From Entonaema liquescens (lineage: Eukaryota > Ascomycota > Sordariomycetes > Xylariales > Xylariaceae): a stretch of DNA of 64,000 nucleotides. How positions within the stretch are numbered: the stretch's first letter is position 1; every line of letters starts with the position of its first letter. A program made the translations under genes and the position numbers. A model generated the notes under the pieces. That model made no database searches. It saw only the letters and a program-made list of their open reading frames with translations, and had not been told where the DNA came from. Where the stretch lies: positions 3,477,466-3,541,465 of the forward strand of contig CADCSX010000005.1 of assembly GCA_902805475.1 (NCBI GenBank). The letters are read 5' to 3'. Positions 1 through 12,376 of this stretch are shown here, piece by piece.

Positions 1-944
1 GCAAGTCTTCGGAAAGGTTATAACAAAGGCTTAAGGTGACCTCAATATCCCACGCAACCACTTGATCCCGGCTCATCTGATATTATCGGGACCGAAGTAG
101 ATATATGTCGTTTTTATTACCTCAATCCTTACTTATATACGCGACCGGTAGCATATAATAAATATTATGATAGCCATTATGCTGCTCGTGATCATACGAG
201 CCAACCACGTTGTATTATTTACCTAAAACACGTCGTGTGTTATAGCTGAGAAGCCTCCAAGTTTATCCACCGGCGTAGCATAATATGCGTACGTATGTGC
301 AAAGTCAGCATTGACAAAGGCGGGGGATTGCAGGGGTTATACAATTGTTGAATAGTAAATCGTGGGGAAATCGGGGAAACTATGGATATCCAAGGACGGC
401 AATGCGAAAATCGAATCAAAATACAGTGATGGGCGTTTTAGTAGCGCTTTAGACATGCCGTGGCTCTTCTCTACGAGCCGAACCTCTTCAGTCCCACTAA
501 CCCGGATGTAGTAAATCAAGCCGCAATGTTTGCTATGAAGACGTATCCTTTCAGTATTGATGGGCCCTTGGCCTGGTGCTGGATCTTATGCGTCCCTCAG
601 ATGGTTAGCTACCCCCTCTTATGTACGGAGTACTCTTGATCAAGATTCTGTCACGATACCCCTTATTCCCCTTATTCACTCCGCAGTTACATGAGTGACT
701 TAGGGTTTGGGTGTCCCCCGCCTGGGCTTGGCAATGGGGAAGGCAGAATAGATAAATGGGAATGACGTCTAGCCTCTTCCCTAGCTATTCCTCGATCCTA
801 TCGTTCCTGATGTCTTTGTTGTCCCTTAGTCGTTAGGTAGCAGATGAAAAGGAAGCCACTCTCAACCTCTCATCGACTATTTAGCATCTGGCTAGACGTA
901 AAGTCACCACATAGACCTGTAGCTGACATTTATCCTTAACCGAT
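1..944. other. Intergenic, no supported gene
   Basis: Only short open frames without recognisable motifs are present. The last ~100 bases should hold the promoter and leader of the MetE-like gene that starts at 945. I see no RNA gene or repeat here. Confidence 0.5.
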
Positions 945-2536
945 ATGCCGGCCAATAAGCAACGACCGCCGTTCCGCGCAGAACACTTGGGCTCGCTGCT
1001 CCGCCCACAGGAGCTCACCGAGAAACGACTCAAGCTTGCCGATGTGAAGGCCATAGACGTTGCTAAGGACGAGGAGTTGCATTCCATCGAGGACAATGCC
1101 ATCAATGAGATCGTCAAGCTGCAGTTAGACCTCGGGTTTCACGCCATCAATGACGGCGAATATCGTCGCCACCAATTCTGGGGGACATTCTTCCCTAACC
1201 TCGAGGGATTCGAGGAGATTATGAATCCGGAGTGGGATATGTTCCGACTATACGTCCCCGATACTGCCGCCTTTAGTAGGTCACTTCTCTGCAGCCACGG
1301 CATAGTGTCTGTTGTAATCTCTCGACAGACGGGCTGACATCTTGCGTTATTTAGCCGAGAAGGGCCATAAACCCGGCGAAACAATCGTTTGTGTTGGCAA
1401 GATTAAGCACGTCGGAAGTGCATACCTGTCCGACTGGAACTATCTTAAGAAATTAGTCCCCGCAGAAAGAGTTAAAGATTTGAAAATAACGCTTGCCGCC
1501 CCCGAATGGTAAGCCCTTCCATTTTAACACCCTCCTCAAGCCTAGCTCAATTATATACCGGGATATGGCCGGACTGACTCTTAGGATATCATAGGTATCA
1601 TCTAAGATACAAGAAGGGCAAAGCGTATCCGAAGGAAGTGTACCCCAACGACGATGCGTACTTCGCCGACATTGCCAAAGCCTATCAAACTGTAAGCCAA
1701 TTCCCGAACTATGAGGCGCAACGCATTCTTATTAGATTTTATCCTTTCTCTCTCTCTCTCTCTCTCTTTCTTTTTTCTCCTTTGGCCTGTGGCCACTTCT
1801 TCGTATACTGCATGAGTTGAAGTTGACCCTGAAAACTATAGGAGTTGCAACTTCTATATGACAATGGCTGCCGAAACGTGACTATCGACGACCCGAATCT
1901 GGCTTGTAAGTGAGACACATAATGCTTTCTACATACACAAGTAAGGAAATGCTGACAGAAGTCGGAATTGCAGACTTCTGCGACGAGAAAATGCTGGCGG
2001 GTTTTAAGGCAGACGGAGAGGATTCTGAAGCCCTTCTCGACTCATATGTCAAGCTATACAATGACTGTGTGTCGTCCCGCCCGGCAGACATGCATCTGGG
2101 CATCCATCTCTGCAGAGGCAACTTCGCCTATAGCAAACACTTTTCGGAGGGAGGATATGACCGAATTGCCACGAAGCTCTTTAACAATATTGATGCCGAT
2201 ACCTACTTCCTAGAATATGATACGGAGCGAGCAGGTAATTTCGAGCCTCTGAAAGAGCTCCCACCGCATAAGAATGTCGTTCTAGGAGTTATAACTAGCA
2301 AATTTCCCGAGCTCGAGGATATCGAGGAGACGCGTAATAGGGTATTCCAGGCAGCTGATATCATCGCAAGCGGTGCCGGGCAGACGCGTGAGGAGGCACT
2401 CAAGAGAATTGGTGTCAGTCCGCAATGCGGGTTCGCTAGCCACCATCTTGGTAACGCCGTGACGCGAGACGACATGATCGCCAAGCTGAAGTTAGTTAGA
2501 AAGCTTGCTGACACGATCTGGCCTGGAGAGCCATAG
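945..2536 (+). CDS. MetE-like (cobalamin-independent methionine synthase family) protein
   Basis: Five exons fit: 945-1275, 1355-1508, 1595-1691, 1842-1905 and 1974-2536. All junctions are GT-AG, the frame stays open, and the product is 402 aa. It resembles the single-barrel C-terminal domain of cobalamin-independent methionine synthase (YxjG type) rather than the full two-barrel enzyme of about 760 aa. The expected zinc ligands are visible: H260 and C262 in GIHLCRGNF, E296 in FLEYDTER, and C367 in SPQCGFASH. An early DGEYRRHQFW block and IDDPNLA are also typical of these stand-alone proteins. By family knowledge they transfer methyl groups to a thiol such as homocysteine; the methyl donor cannot be read from sequence. 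There is no signal peptide, so it is probably cytosolic. Intron 3 carries a TC microsatellite. The start is the first ATG in the conserved frame. Confidence 0.85.
1746..1767 (+). repeat. TC dinucleotide microsatellite in an intron
   Basis: An uninterrupted run of TC dinucleotides, continued by pyrimidine-rich sequence, lies inside intron 3 of the MetE-like gene. It may act as an extended polypyrimidine tract, although it sits about 75 bases from the acceptor. It is expected to vary in length between strains. Confidence 0.85.
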
Positions 2537-3254
2537 ATGGGAATTGTATGGTATGCACATGTATATAGAAGATTGAAGGTCGAAATTATGTATTCAACAT
2601 GCAGATATGAATTGGAAAAGGGAGTTTGCCAGCGAGAAAGCGAAAGCTAGAATAAATGTCACAAAAGTCCGGCAGCAAGGTTCTCGTAATCCAGTTGGTG
2701 GTATGCATGCATACCGCCCAAATCTCACTTAACTTCTGATAGGCGCGATTAATTGTATACATGCAACGTACCACGAACTATTATATTGGGAAGGGTCTGG
2801 AGTTGATATGTGATACTTGTTTAGTTGTCATACCATTCTCGATAACTGTGATATTGCGTTAAGGAAGAAAGAAAGAAAGACGCCTCACGGTGTGGTGATA
2901 TGAATCTAGTGAGTCTGGCGGTTGGTAGAAAATGCGTGAAACTCGGAGTTGTGGGCTCGTGAGATTATCAACGCAAACACCTCCATTCGTCAGACGAGAT
3001 GTTAGTCCCCGTCCTTGGCAAACGGGGCTGAGCCGGTCTTTAGGAGTCGCAGGGATTACCTTGCTGAAGGGGAAGGGCCAGCGAATTGTGCGTCGAATGT
3101 GCCGTAATGCCCACTAAATCATCATCGAATGGAATTATGAAGTTTGTCGGCTTACCGCCCTTAGGCCTTTGTAGTTGATATTGCTGCCACCAATTCTTTT
3201 CGTTTTCGCTCCTACTGAAATACCTTTTTATTCGTCCCCACGCTACTCATCGCC
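2537..3254. other. Intergenic spacer with a GAAA repeat
   Basis: The spacer separates two genes on the same strand. A short GAAA tetranucleotide run lies at about 2865-2880. The last 100 bases should be the leader of the phosphoesterase gene. No open frame is convincing. Confidence 0.5.
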
Positions 3255-5611
3255 ATGCCGGACAAAAAGACAGAAGTGCCTCCTGATGAATCCATCACTT
3301 TCAGGTCCGGGGATCACGATGGACCTCCAGACTTGAGGTTTCTCCATTACAACGATGTCTACCATGTCGACCAATCTAGTAGCGAACCGGTGGGAGGTGC
3401 TGCCCGATTCATGTCACTCATAAAGCACTACGAAGAGAATGAAAAATTTAAGGCACAGCCGGAGTTAGTTACACTATTCTCGGGTGATGCCTTCAATCCC
3501 AGTCTAGAGAGTTCCGTTACCAAAGGTATGCCTTACGATGAGCTTACGAAGCTTGAGCGAACGTGAACACATATCACATAATAACTTCAAATCCTTGAAA
3601 CCAATGTGCATGTATTATTTCTGTTTTTTGATTGTGGTGCTCTTTGCTCTGAGCTCCCGTTACTAGGCACTTTGAAGATCGTTAAGCTGATATATCAAAT
3701 CCGGCAGGTGATCACATGATACCTTTATTGAACAACATAGGAACCAATGCTGCAGCATTAGGGGTATGTATAAAGACCGATGTTTCCTATTATAGCATCA
3801 GATACTTATATGATGAGAGTAGAACCACGATCTTGACTTCGGAGTCTCTCAATTTAAGCATCTCTCCTCCAAGTGCAAATTCCCATGGCTTATTGCAAAC
3901 GTACTGGATCCTGCATTGGGTGATTCGGTTCCTATTGGGAACTGTAAAAAGACTTATATAATCACCTCATCCAATGGTATCAAGATTGGGTTGATCGGGT
4001 TAGGCGAACGCGAATGGCTCGCTACAATTAACAGTCTACCTCCTAACCTCATCTATAAGTCAGCCACCCAAACTGCGAAGGAGCTCGTCCCACAACTGCG
4101 AGCCGAGGGGGCTGATATTGTCGTTGCCATAACACACATGCGAGAGCCAAATGATAACAAGCTAGCTGAGCAAACCGATGGGATTATTGACATCATCCTT
4201 GGAGGCCATGATCACTACTATAGCCATAGTCTTATAAAAGGAACGCATGTTTTACGTTCGGGAACCGACTTTAAACAGATGAGCTATATTGAGGCTAGAC
4301 GACGGACCGATAACCTAGGTAGATGGGATTTCGATATCGTACGGCGAGACGTTACGTCTGCGATCCCCGAGCATCAGCCGACCGTTGAACTGGTTGAGAA
4401 GCTTACCGCAAGTCTCAAGGCGACCCTTCAGAAGCCTGTCGGTTATACCGCCGCGCCGCTCGATGCTAGGTTTCGGACAGTCAGACTTAAGGAGAGCAAT
4501 ATCGCTAATTGGGTGTGCGACATTATGCGCCATTACTACTCGGGCGATTGCAGCATAATGGCGTCAGGGACTGTCCGTGGTGACCAAGTTTATCCACCGG
4601 GACCGATACTGCTGAAAGATATCGTAAGCAACTCCTAAGCCCCACGCTTGTCGTAATATAGTCTGGATATAGGGTAAACTGCTAACGCATTCTGTAATAG
4701 ATGAACTGTTTCCCATTCGAGGATCCTGTTGTGGTAATCAAGGTCACAGGCCAAGCTATCTGGGACGCTTTGGAGAACGGTCTATCCCAATACCCGGCTC
4801 TGGAAGGTCGTTTCCCCCAAGTGTCTAACATTACTTTCAAATTCGACGGCCAGAAACCTACCGGGTCTCGCATAGTATCAGCGACGATCGGCAACGAGCC
4901 GATCGACTTCGCTAGGAAATATGTATTAGTAACCCGAGGCTATATGGCTCGTGGTAAGGACGGTTATGACAGCCTCCTAATACAGGAGGAAGGGGGCCAA
5001 GCTGAGGAGATTGTTTCCGAAGAAAACGGGATATTGATTTCGATGATGCTCCGTCAGTATTTCATGTCACTTCGTGTGATGGGACAGTGGAAGTATTGGG
5101 GAAAGAACAGTGAGATGCCCATATTAATTTACAGCTTCATTTTCTCCGTTCCCCAGGGGGTATGAAAGCTAGAAGTTCGTATACACTAACACATGCTTCA
5201 GTTGGTCGTCATTGGGACCATGTCACCAGCAAGGTTAACGCGAGCCACACCCATCACCCGCCAACGGCAATTGCGACTCCAGTAACCCCGACAGCGAAGG
5301 CCGGCGCTTCGGGCTGGGATAACTGGACCCCAGAGAAGATTCGAAAGCGAAAGACGTGGCAGTATCCGGTCGACTCTGAGTCCGACGAAGACAACGACGG
5401 CGTGGATAAAGCATACGCCGGCGACATCGAAATGATCGACAAGGAGATGCAGATAATGCGCCGGGTATTTGCCAAATGGGCGCGGATCGCCAAGGTCGAG
5501 AGTCGTGTTGGTGAGGAGCTTAGAGAAGGCGAGTTTGAAGTCGACTGGACTAGAGCAATTGCGCCGCGGGTTGAAGGACGTATTACCTGCGTTGGGGGCG
5601 AGCAGAAATAG
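3255..5611 (+). CDS. 5'-nucleotidase / metallophosphoesterase family protein
   Basis: Five exons join in frame: 3255-3525, 3708-3763, 3823-4623, 4701-5109 and 5202-5611, giving 648 aa. The N-terminal calcineurin-like metallophosphoesterase domain shows the metal-binding motifs in order: HYNDVYH (D34, H37), FSGDAFNPS (D78), GNHDLDFG (N110-D112), an AITHM block and GGHDHYY (H238-H240). The 5'-nucleotidase C-terminal domain follows, with LKESNIANWVCDIMR and the GTVRGDQVYPPG loop. Family enzymes hydrolyse nucleoside monophosphates or related phosphoesters using two metal ions. No signal peptide or GPI signal is seen, so a cytosolic enzyme is likely. The C-terminal ~130 residues, with an acidic DSESDEDNDG stretch, lie outside the catalytic core. 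The last splice (donor GTGAGA at 5110) is chosen because it restores frame; it is the least certain junction. Confidence 0.85.
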
Positions 5612-6146
5612 CGAGTTTCGTATCGGTATACCTCCTGGTTTGAAGGGATAGGATAGGCACTGCGATGACTTGATGGCTATGACTGTAATGAAGTTATGAT
5701 ATTTGGATAAAAAGGCAACATACATATTTATAGAAGGGTATTGACCACTAATGCTTTTAGTTACTATTGACTTGTATCATCCTTTGGTTTAAGTCTATGA
5801 GCGTAATATACTAGAACCACGGTACCTTTAACACGTCTAGAGTAGGCTCCTTCTGACCCAAACCGATATTACTGCTAGCCTTGAGAAGTTGGAAAAATAT
5901 TCGATTTTGATATGATACAAGATGCTTAGGTTAAATTCATTCATTATATAGGTAGAAATGATATACAGGGCGCCGCAACTAAACAAGAATGCCCATGCAC
6001 TCAAGTTACGTCAATCATATACAAGTATAAGAGTCATTTCAAATCCAGCCCCCCATCAAATCGCCCTTCCCATAATATGCGCTACATTTCAGTGCGCTCT
6101 CAGACGCATGTATACCATAGTCATCTGACTAGGGAGCACTCGTTAT
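5612..6146. other. Convergent intergenic region
   Basis: This separates the 3' ends of the phosphoesterase (+) and aspartic protease (-) genes and should hold both poly(A) regions. I see no gene or repeat in it. Confidence 0.6.
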
Positions 6147-7444
6147 TTACAAGTTCTTCTTGGCGAAACCCAGTCTTGGGCTGCCCTCGGAGCTGTCGAA
6201 AACGACGAAGGCTGCCTTCAAGGCAACGTCGCCGAAGATGGAAAAGCCGATACCCTCGTCGGATTGGATACCACCGAAGCAAGTGGAGTCGTCGACAGGG
6301 GCGTAGTTGATGTACTGGCCAGGGATGTTGAACTTAGCATCTTCAACGCCGAAGACGAAGTCGGGCAAGCTGGCAGAGCAGGGGAATACGTAGCCACCCT
6401 GCTGCGAGTCTAGCTTCGCACCCGACACCTGGCGGTAGTATGCGGTCACGATGGTATCGGGCAGCAGCGCAAGGGTAGTGCCGGTGTCAGCAATGCCGTC
6501 GAAGGGGCTCGACTTGAAGCTGGTGTTGCCGACGCCGTATCCGGAGCTAGAAAATGACCAGAATCCTTGGCTGTTGTCTACTTCGGTGTAGGTGATATCA
6601 CCGGTGTACTTGGACTTATCGACAACACCAAAGTCATAAGTACCGGCTAGCAAAATAGGTTAGCATCTCACCCTAAAATAGGAGCTTATACAATAAGGAC
6701 TTTTGAATTATGAGAAAGCTTACCCTCGTGGTACTTGAGGTCAGCGGTCCAAGCCGCGGTATCTAGGCTGGATGCAACGTTATCGAAGAATGTCTTCTGC
6801 GGCCTGGGAGTCACTGTGTTGATGCTGCTGAAGGCGAGACCTAGAAGTCCATCGTTGTTGCTGTCGCTTGTAAATTGGGAAGAGACCGTCTTTGCTGCCT
6901 CGACAGCCTGGTTCTGGAATGACACACCGCCGACGGTAACGACGTCAGTGTAGACGACACCACTCGATGAGCTACCGTCACCATATGAGATATCCCAGCT
7001 GGCACCGCTGATCTGCTTGGAAGTGCTGCTATCATCTGGGTTGTACGGAGTCTGGCCGTTAATACTGCTCTGAGGCTGCTCGGTGCTGAAAACCCACAGA
7101 TCTGATGAGCCGGAATCAAAATCCAAGTTAAGCTCCTGAGGAGGGGTTCCGATCGAGACGGGAGTCAGGTACTGGATATCGTACTGCTCCGGGGTGGCCT
7201 TGGCGCTTCCGCTGTCACGGCGGAAAACCTTCAAGTCGGCCATGATCCTAGACAAGCCGTCCGGAAGCTTGACGCCATATTTAAGGTACGCCTTAGCCAA
7301 TTGTGCCGGGCCATGAGGCTTGAAGCCGGGGTTCTTAACCTGAGGGACAGAGAAAGTCCCAACCTTAGGCGGGCGTGCGGGAGAGGCAGTCGCAATGCCG
7401 GCGACTGCGGCAGCGAGGGCGATAGTGCTAGCTGAGCCAACCAT
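6147..7444 (-). CDS. Secreted aspartic protease (pepsin family A1, endothiapepsin-like)
   Basis: Two exons on the minus strand, 7444-6724 and 6646-6147, joined across a 77-nt intron, give 406 aa. Residues 1-20 are a hydrophobic alanine-rich signal peptide. A propeptide follows to about residue 85 and contains a dibasic RR (75-76) that could be a processing site. The mature enzyme begins near the conserved YLTPVSIGTPPQ. The first catalytic motif is DFDSGSSDLW (D110), with Ser where endothiapepsin has Thr (DTG). The flap is YGDGSSSSG. The second catalytic motif is DGIADTGTTL (D294). The PCSASL and STCFGG cysteines match the single disulphide of fungal pepsins. It should act outside the cell as an acidic endopeptidase. 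All key residues are present, and DSG is tolerated in active family members. Confidence 0.92.
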
Positions 7445-10400
7445 ATTGAATAGATGTCTTGGGAGTGCTTCTTCGGGATAGAATACACAATAATAAAGAA
7501 CGACCCAAAAAGAATGAACGGAAACAGCGAAAGACTAAGTTGGTATTGTATAGGTTGGAAAGGGAAAAGCTGTTGCTATAGCTAGAAACCTCCTTGCAGC
7601 CTGAGGATGGTGAGTAAAGTGTTACTCTAGACAGGCCGAGTAGGAGGGTATTTATAAAATACCAGAGCCAAGTGGGTTGCGATCGTGAAGTAACAGAAAG
7701 GGTAGGTAGGTTGGATGGGTCAGGGACTAGTCAAGGGGACCGCAGATCTCCCTCTCTCAATCTACGACCGAAGAAACCGGACTTAGTTAGATGCAGGTAT
7801 TAGCCGTATACTAGAGCTATCCCATGCAAGTGGGATTATAGAATCACAGCTGCCGTTATGGGTAAGAAGCTCTAAGGAGTAATACAAAGAGAAATCAATC
7901 ACGTCTTTTGGGCCAACATTTAGCTATCGTGATCGACTCAGGCTGTGTGAGGGTGGGCACTTGGGGGAGGCCGGCAGCGCTTCTGGTTTGTGGAACACGG
8001 CCGCTTGGCAGGTAGATCTGAACCGGCGGGCTTGGGATAAGCAAGCTCTGAGTTTCGCACTGATTGGCCGGTTGTTTGATATGCTTAATTCTTCACCCAA
8101 CGGCGGCCGGGCTTATTGTCCCTTTCTGGTTCATTCTCCCGTTTCTCCAGTTTCCACGCCGTTTACACGCAATTCCCGTTGGCTTTCTCCCCCCCCAGTA
8201 GTCCAGCAAGGCCCCCGTCTTCACCTGGCGCGGATCGCTGGCTTGCGGATTTCCTTCCTGGCTGCGGTCATGCCCGGCCATGGTGTGTTCGGAACCCACA
8301 TCTCGGAAGCATGTGAGAGACGCATTCGGAAGCCGGGCTCGACGAGGTTGTGATTTGACAGATACAAAGTGATAAAGAGATGAAAGGGGACATAGCGCAT
8401 GGATCACGTTGTCGTCAGTGTCTTACAAACAGGGTGGGCTTTAAGCTTCTTTGGATCTTAGACCAACTGCAGATTAGAGTGTAGGCCCAAACTGCCACGC
8501 AGATGGGCTTGGCTGACTCGTGCGTACCCTAGCGCGGCTGGACATGCCGTGCAGCATTGAAGATCTGCGTAATAACGCATCATTCCTTGTCCTATACGTG
8601 CCGGTTGGTAAGGATGTTTCAGATAGGGGCAAGGCTTTCTTGGCTTTTCATTCGGCCTCCCATGCCGCTTGGGGGGTGGGGGTTGCGACTATGCCGTTGG
8701 CTTTGATATTAACTGTGACTTGGCGCTTTTGGGCAGGTCGTTGCTGTCATTTGAATTTCTACCTGGTGATTCATCAACCACCTCTGACTTGGCGCTGGCG
8801 ACCTTCTTGCCTGCCTGCTTACTAGAGTGAGACCTCAAGCCACGGCTAAAGAAAATAAGCCTTTCCCCAGATCTTGGCCATCTTGGCTAGATGTTATCGC
8901 CAGGAACACATGACGTATATAAGCTTCTTCGGTTGGCACTTCAAGGCGTACGTCACGGTGAATGTTCATCCGCTTTTCCTGCGTAATATTTTTCTTCGCT
9001 GCAATCTACGAAGGACTTTAAGGGATTTAGCTTGTGCAGATCCCTTGCCGGGTTGACTTGCTAGTTTGCCTACTGTAATAGGTAGAATCACTAATATATT
9101 AGCGTAAATATCTCAGTGAGAATGATCCTCAAGGTACCCAGGTATGTTTTCCCGACCGAAAGGTTCGAGGGGGTTATCGAAGAGAGCAACGTTTTGAGTT
9201 GATGATAGGGTAGAGAACATGCTTGACCAAATACCTGTAATTATCGGGTAGAAGCTGTTCAGCTTGAGTTTGTCCAACCGCCTGTCTCTTCTGCGAATTA
9301 TTGTGCCATTCCCCAGTTTTACAACAGGTGGACTCTCGTCTCATCGCGCACTGATTGGATCATGTTGAGTTCGTGCAATTAACCTAAGAAGCCCCTGTTC
9401 GCCCTTTCAACCTAGTCCACTATCGGGATCACCTCGGGTTGCTACAATCGGAATTTATCTCCAGAGATCTACACTGCTTCTTGGCGAGGTAGGTAGGTCA
9501 GTAAAGCATTCAATATATCCTATCGGTAACTTGGGGAGGCAAGTAAGCCGTTGAAGAGCACCACCCGCGGGAATCGCGATGTTATTTGGCCAACGGACGC
9601 ATTGCACACTCACCCTTCCCATTGACGCAATATCATTCGTATCATTGACCTACCCAATTAAGAAAGCTCCCCGAAAAAAAAAGAAAAAAAGCGTATGGCT
9701 ACCTATAACCTCATAGATCTATTAATTCCACTAGTCAGCATTGTTCCGGCGATTTATCTTGCTCAAGCCGTGGCCGTTACTAAGGCGTGGGATCCCTTGA
9801 CAAATCACAGGTCGGCTCATGAGAACTGAATCAGTCAACCCTAGGTAAAGACCCTGATTGCAGAATGGCATAGCCGCCGAGCGGGTAACTACATGTTATC
9901 AACACTAAGCTATAAGAGGGATCCTGGATGTCTCAATATACTTCAGGAACATATGCAGGTACCCATGTTTCCGAGTAACGTAACGTATGTCTGCGATTGG
10001 ACGCCACCGAAGGCTGAACCAGCAACTCCATTTTCATCCTGAGAGTTGCCCAATTTGGATAGGTCTCTACGGATCAAGGCATCCAAGCGAGTTCTCAGGC
10101 GCTACGGAACGAGCCACGATCTAAACCTTATTCCCAGGTTGATAGTTTACTTTTCTGTCGTAGTGCATGGATCTATATATTAGAGCCTCGTGTTCCTTCT
10201 TCGGCGAGATGCGGCTTCATCCATTACATAGTACCTTACATAGGAGGTAACATTCCGGCCAGCACCTATTACTCCAGTGAAAGATGGCTAACCACGATGT
10301 CCACTAAAGACCAAGTTGGAAAAATAAAAGTGGCATGAGTTAGGTACTTCTCCCTTGCTCCCTAACGAATATTCAAAAAAAAAAAAACTTGAAAGCAATC

Positions 10401-11448
10401 TTCCATGCACGTAGGATTTCCGCACTGCGGCCAGTTCCTTGAAACACGAGTCTTGCACGACTTAGTCTATGCCTGTCACCTCCCTTGCTGAGAGTAACAG
10501 GCATTCGACTCCAAGTATACGTTAGATAACAAAACTTAGTCCTAAACATAGGAAACAGGAATATACTAGGGGTTAGCTATGAATATATATTTTTAAAGCG
10601 CTTAAATGAATTGTAAGCTCTATTATCGCTTGTCATGATGGTACTACCAACTTAAAATGCCCTAGAAGTGAAACAACGTGTTGAAGAACTATGGTCAACC
10701 AAGGATAGTGTTGCTTGAAGATAACTCAGGGGCTCGGGTCATCATACCTTACCTTTACCGATAGCTAAGAATGTTTAAGTTACAGTAGCATATGAATGAC
10801 GAGGAGGTAAGGGTAACAATCAAAGGAACATACTTCACATGAGAAGAAAGGAGGCCGACTGCGACAAACCAGCTTGGAAACCCACATAGGATAGCTCAGG
10901 ATTAATATAGTAGTCATTACTTTCAGCTTGATATCTTATCCCTGATTTTCTTGTAGTGGCTCCAGTATCTGATGCTGCTTAGATTGTTGTTTTGCGAAGA
11001 ATTTTAGCTGGCAGGCGGTGTAGATATCCTTATAGTAAGTCAGCATGCTGCACACCCGGCGACTTTGGGGGGAAGTCGAGAGAGCTAATAAGACGGCCTT
11101 GTGAGTTTATTCGTAACTGTACATTTAAAAGGCCGAAAATTCCTTGTCAACTTAACATTTTTCGTTTCATGCACTAGGTATCATCTAAATGGCAACTTTA
11201 AATCACGAGGGGTACTTAGATAGTAAAATGGCTTGTAGAATTGAAATTTTTATGCTATGTTGTTTCACGGAAATTTAGGATTGATGAACTTCATAAATAA
11301 GTCAAGACCTCTTTACCTAGAAGACAGCCCACAATGATAACCTAAATTCAAACGACAAGAAGGTACATGCCAACCGTGCTTTGTTCACCATCAAGTGTGT
11401 AATAGTAGCAACTACTTGGAAAATATTGGTATATCTTAAAACATTAAA
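7445..11448. other. 4-kb gene-poor intergenic region
   Basis: After the protease promoter this stretch holds several open frames of 60-130 codons (for example 7961-8353 + and 8093-8407 -). None has a recognisable domain, a signal peptide or an exon partner, and they overlap on opposite strands. Poly-A runs lie near 9677 and 10377, and TAGGTAGGTA-type motifs near 9488. No tRNA-like cloverleaf was noticed. Confidence 0.4.
7649..7656 (-). promoter_or_regulatory. TATA-box candidate for the aspartic protease
   Basis: On the minus strand this reads TATAAATA, about 205 bases upstream of the protease ATG. That placement would give a leader of roughly 170 bases. It is a consensus match only, not experimental evidence. 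Confidence 0.45.
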
Positions 11449-12270
11449 TCAGGGACATTGATCAGCATTAACAATGATATTGTAACTGCTTCCATCGAAT
11501 GCTTGACCTTGAATCAAATTATCATTGTCCGAAGTCGTGCAGTCCGGTTCGCCCAGTATATTATCAATATGGTCTGCAATGGTAATGCTGTTTTGCTGGA
11601 TCCACTGCAAATTATCATTACAGAACCAAATTGCCGCGTTCTCCATACAGGAAAACTTGGTGCAACGTTGAGCATCAACGGATAACTCTGTAGCAAGCGA
11701 GTTTAACCAGTAGCGGTTTTTCTCTATGGCAGCTCTTGGGGCTGGCGGCAGATTCTGCACATGGCATAGCACCTTTTCCTATTGTTTTTTTTTATATTAG
11801 TCTAAGCCAACTAGGCCGTTATAAAGACACGTCGTGTAGTTAGCTCACCGTTCTCCGTTTTTTTGACGGATTGTATAGGTGTCGAGTCCTCGACGGGAAG
11901 TGTTCCCACGAAAAGTCCGGGTTAAGACTGCGGATTTGCATATCGATTTCCTATATTACTTGGTGAGAAATATGCCGTAAGAGCTACTTCTCCAACCCGG
12001 CCGATTTACGCTTACTTGAATCGTACCATCGAAGATCTTCTCGGCACCATCTGTATCTACTACCCTTTTCATAACTAGTGGCGCTACTGCCAGGCCGTTA
12101 AACACTTCGGCTCTACGTGATGCAGTACTACCGTTATGGTTGCTGCTCTGAAAAGGGTTAGAATTTTTGTTTTCGGATTTGGGATGATATGTAATTTGGT
12201 TTCTTACTGTGAGCTCAGCACGAAGACCCATAGCCACCAGGCCAAACCAGATCAACAAGTATCGTTTCAT
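11449..12270 (-). CDS. Small secreted cysteine-containing protein, effector-like
   Basis: Three minus-strand exons fit, all in phase 0: 12270-12016, 11950-11849 and 11778-11449. Introns are 65 and 70 nt, with donors GTAAGC and GTGAGC. The product is 228 aa. It begins with a clear signal peptide (MKRYLLIWFGLVAMGLRA). A dibasic SRR near residue 52 could be a Kex2-type site. The C-terminal 110 residues carry six cysteines, with a CTKFSC pair, WFCNDN, and a QAFDGSSYNIIV segment just before the final QC. This resembles a loose group of small secreted fungal proteins of unknown function that share a C..D.N.....IAD.. pattern. No enzyme motif is visible. A TATA box lies about 100 bases upstream. It is isolated from other genes, as is common for secreted proteins in sparse regions. 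The function is unknown; effector status is inference. Confidence 0.65.
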
Positions 12271-12368
12271 ACTAAATCTTTGCTTATTGTCGACTTATGA
12301 TAGCGAAGTTAAAAAAGCATAGCATGAACTATGCCGATAAGTGGTGCAAGGGAGGGGAAGAAATTGAA

Positions 12369-12376
12369 TTTATATA
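12369..12376 (-). promoter_or_regulatory. TATA-box candidate for the small secreted protein
   Basis: The minus strand reads TATATAAA about 100 bases upstream of the ATG of the small secreted protein gene. This is a well-placed consensus match and supports the chosen start. Confidence 0.5.

Noticed and set aside
1602..1796. Minus-strand frame with an RERERERE peptide
   Set aside because: It is the shadow of the TC microsatellite in the MetE-like gene intron.
7961..8407. Overlapping open frames of 130 and 104 codons on opposite strands
   Set aside because: No domain, signal peptide or plausible splice partner is seen, and both arise in the same GC-richer patch. They look like chance frames.
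8520..8825. 101-codon plus-strand frame
   Set aside because: It has Trp-rich, low-order composition and no recognisable family or promoter context.
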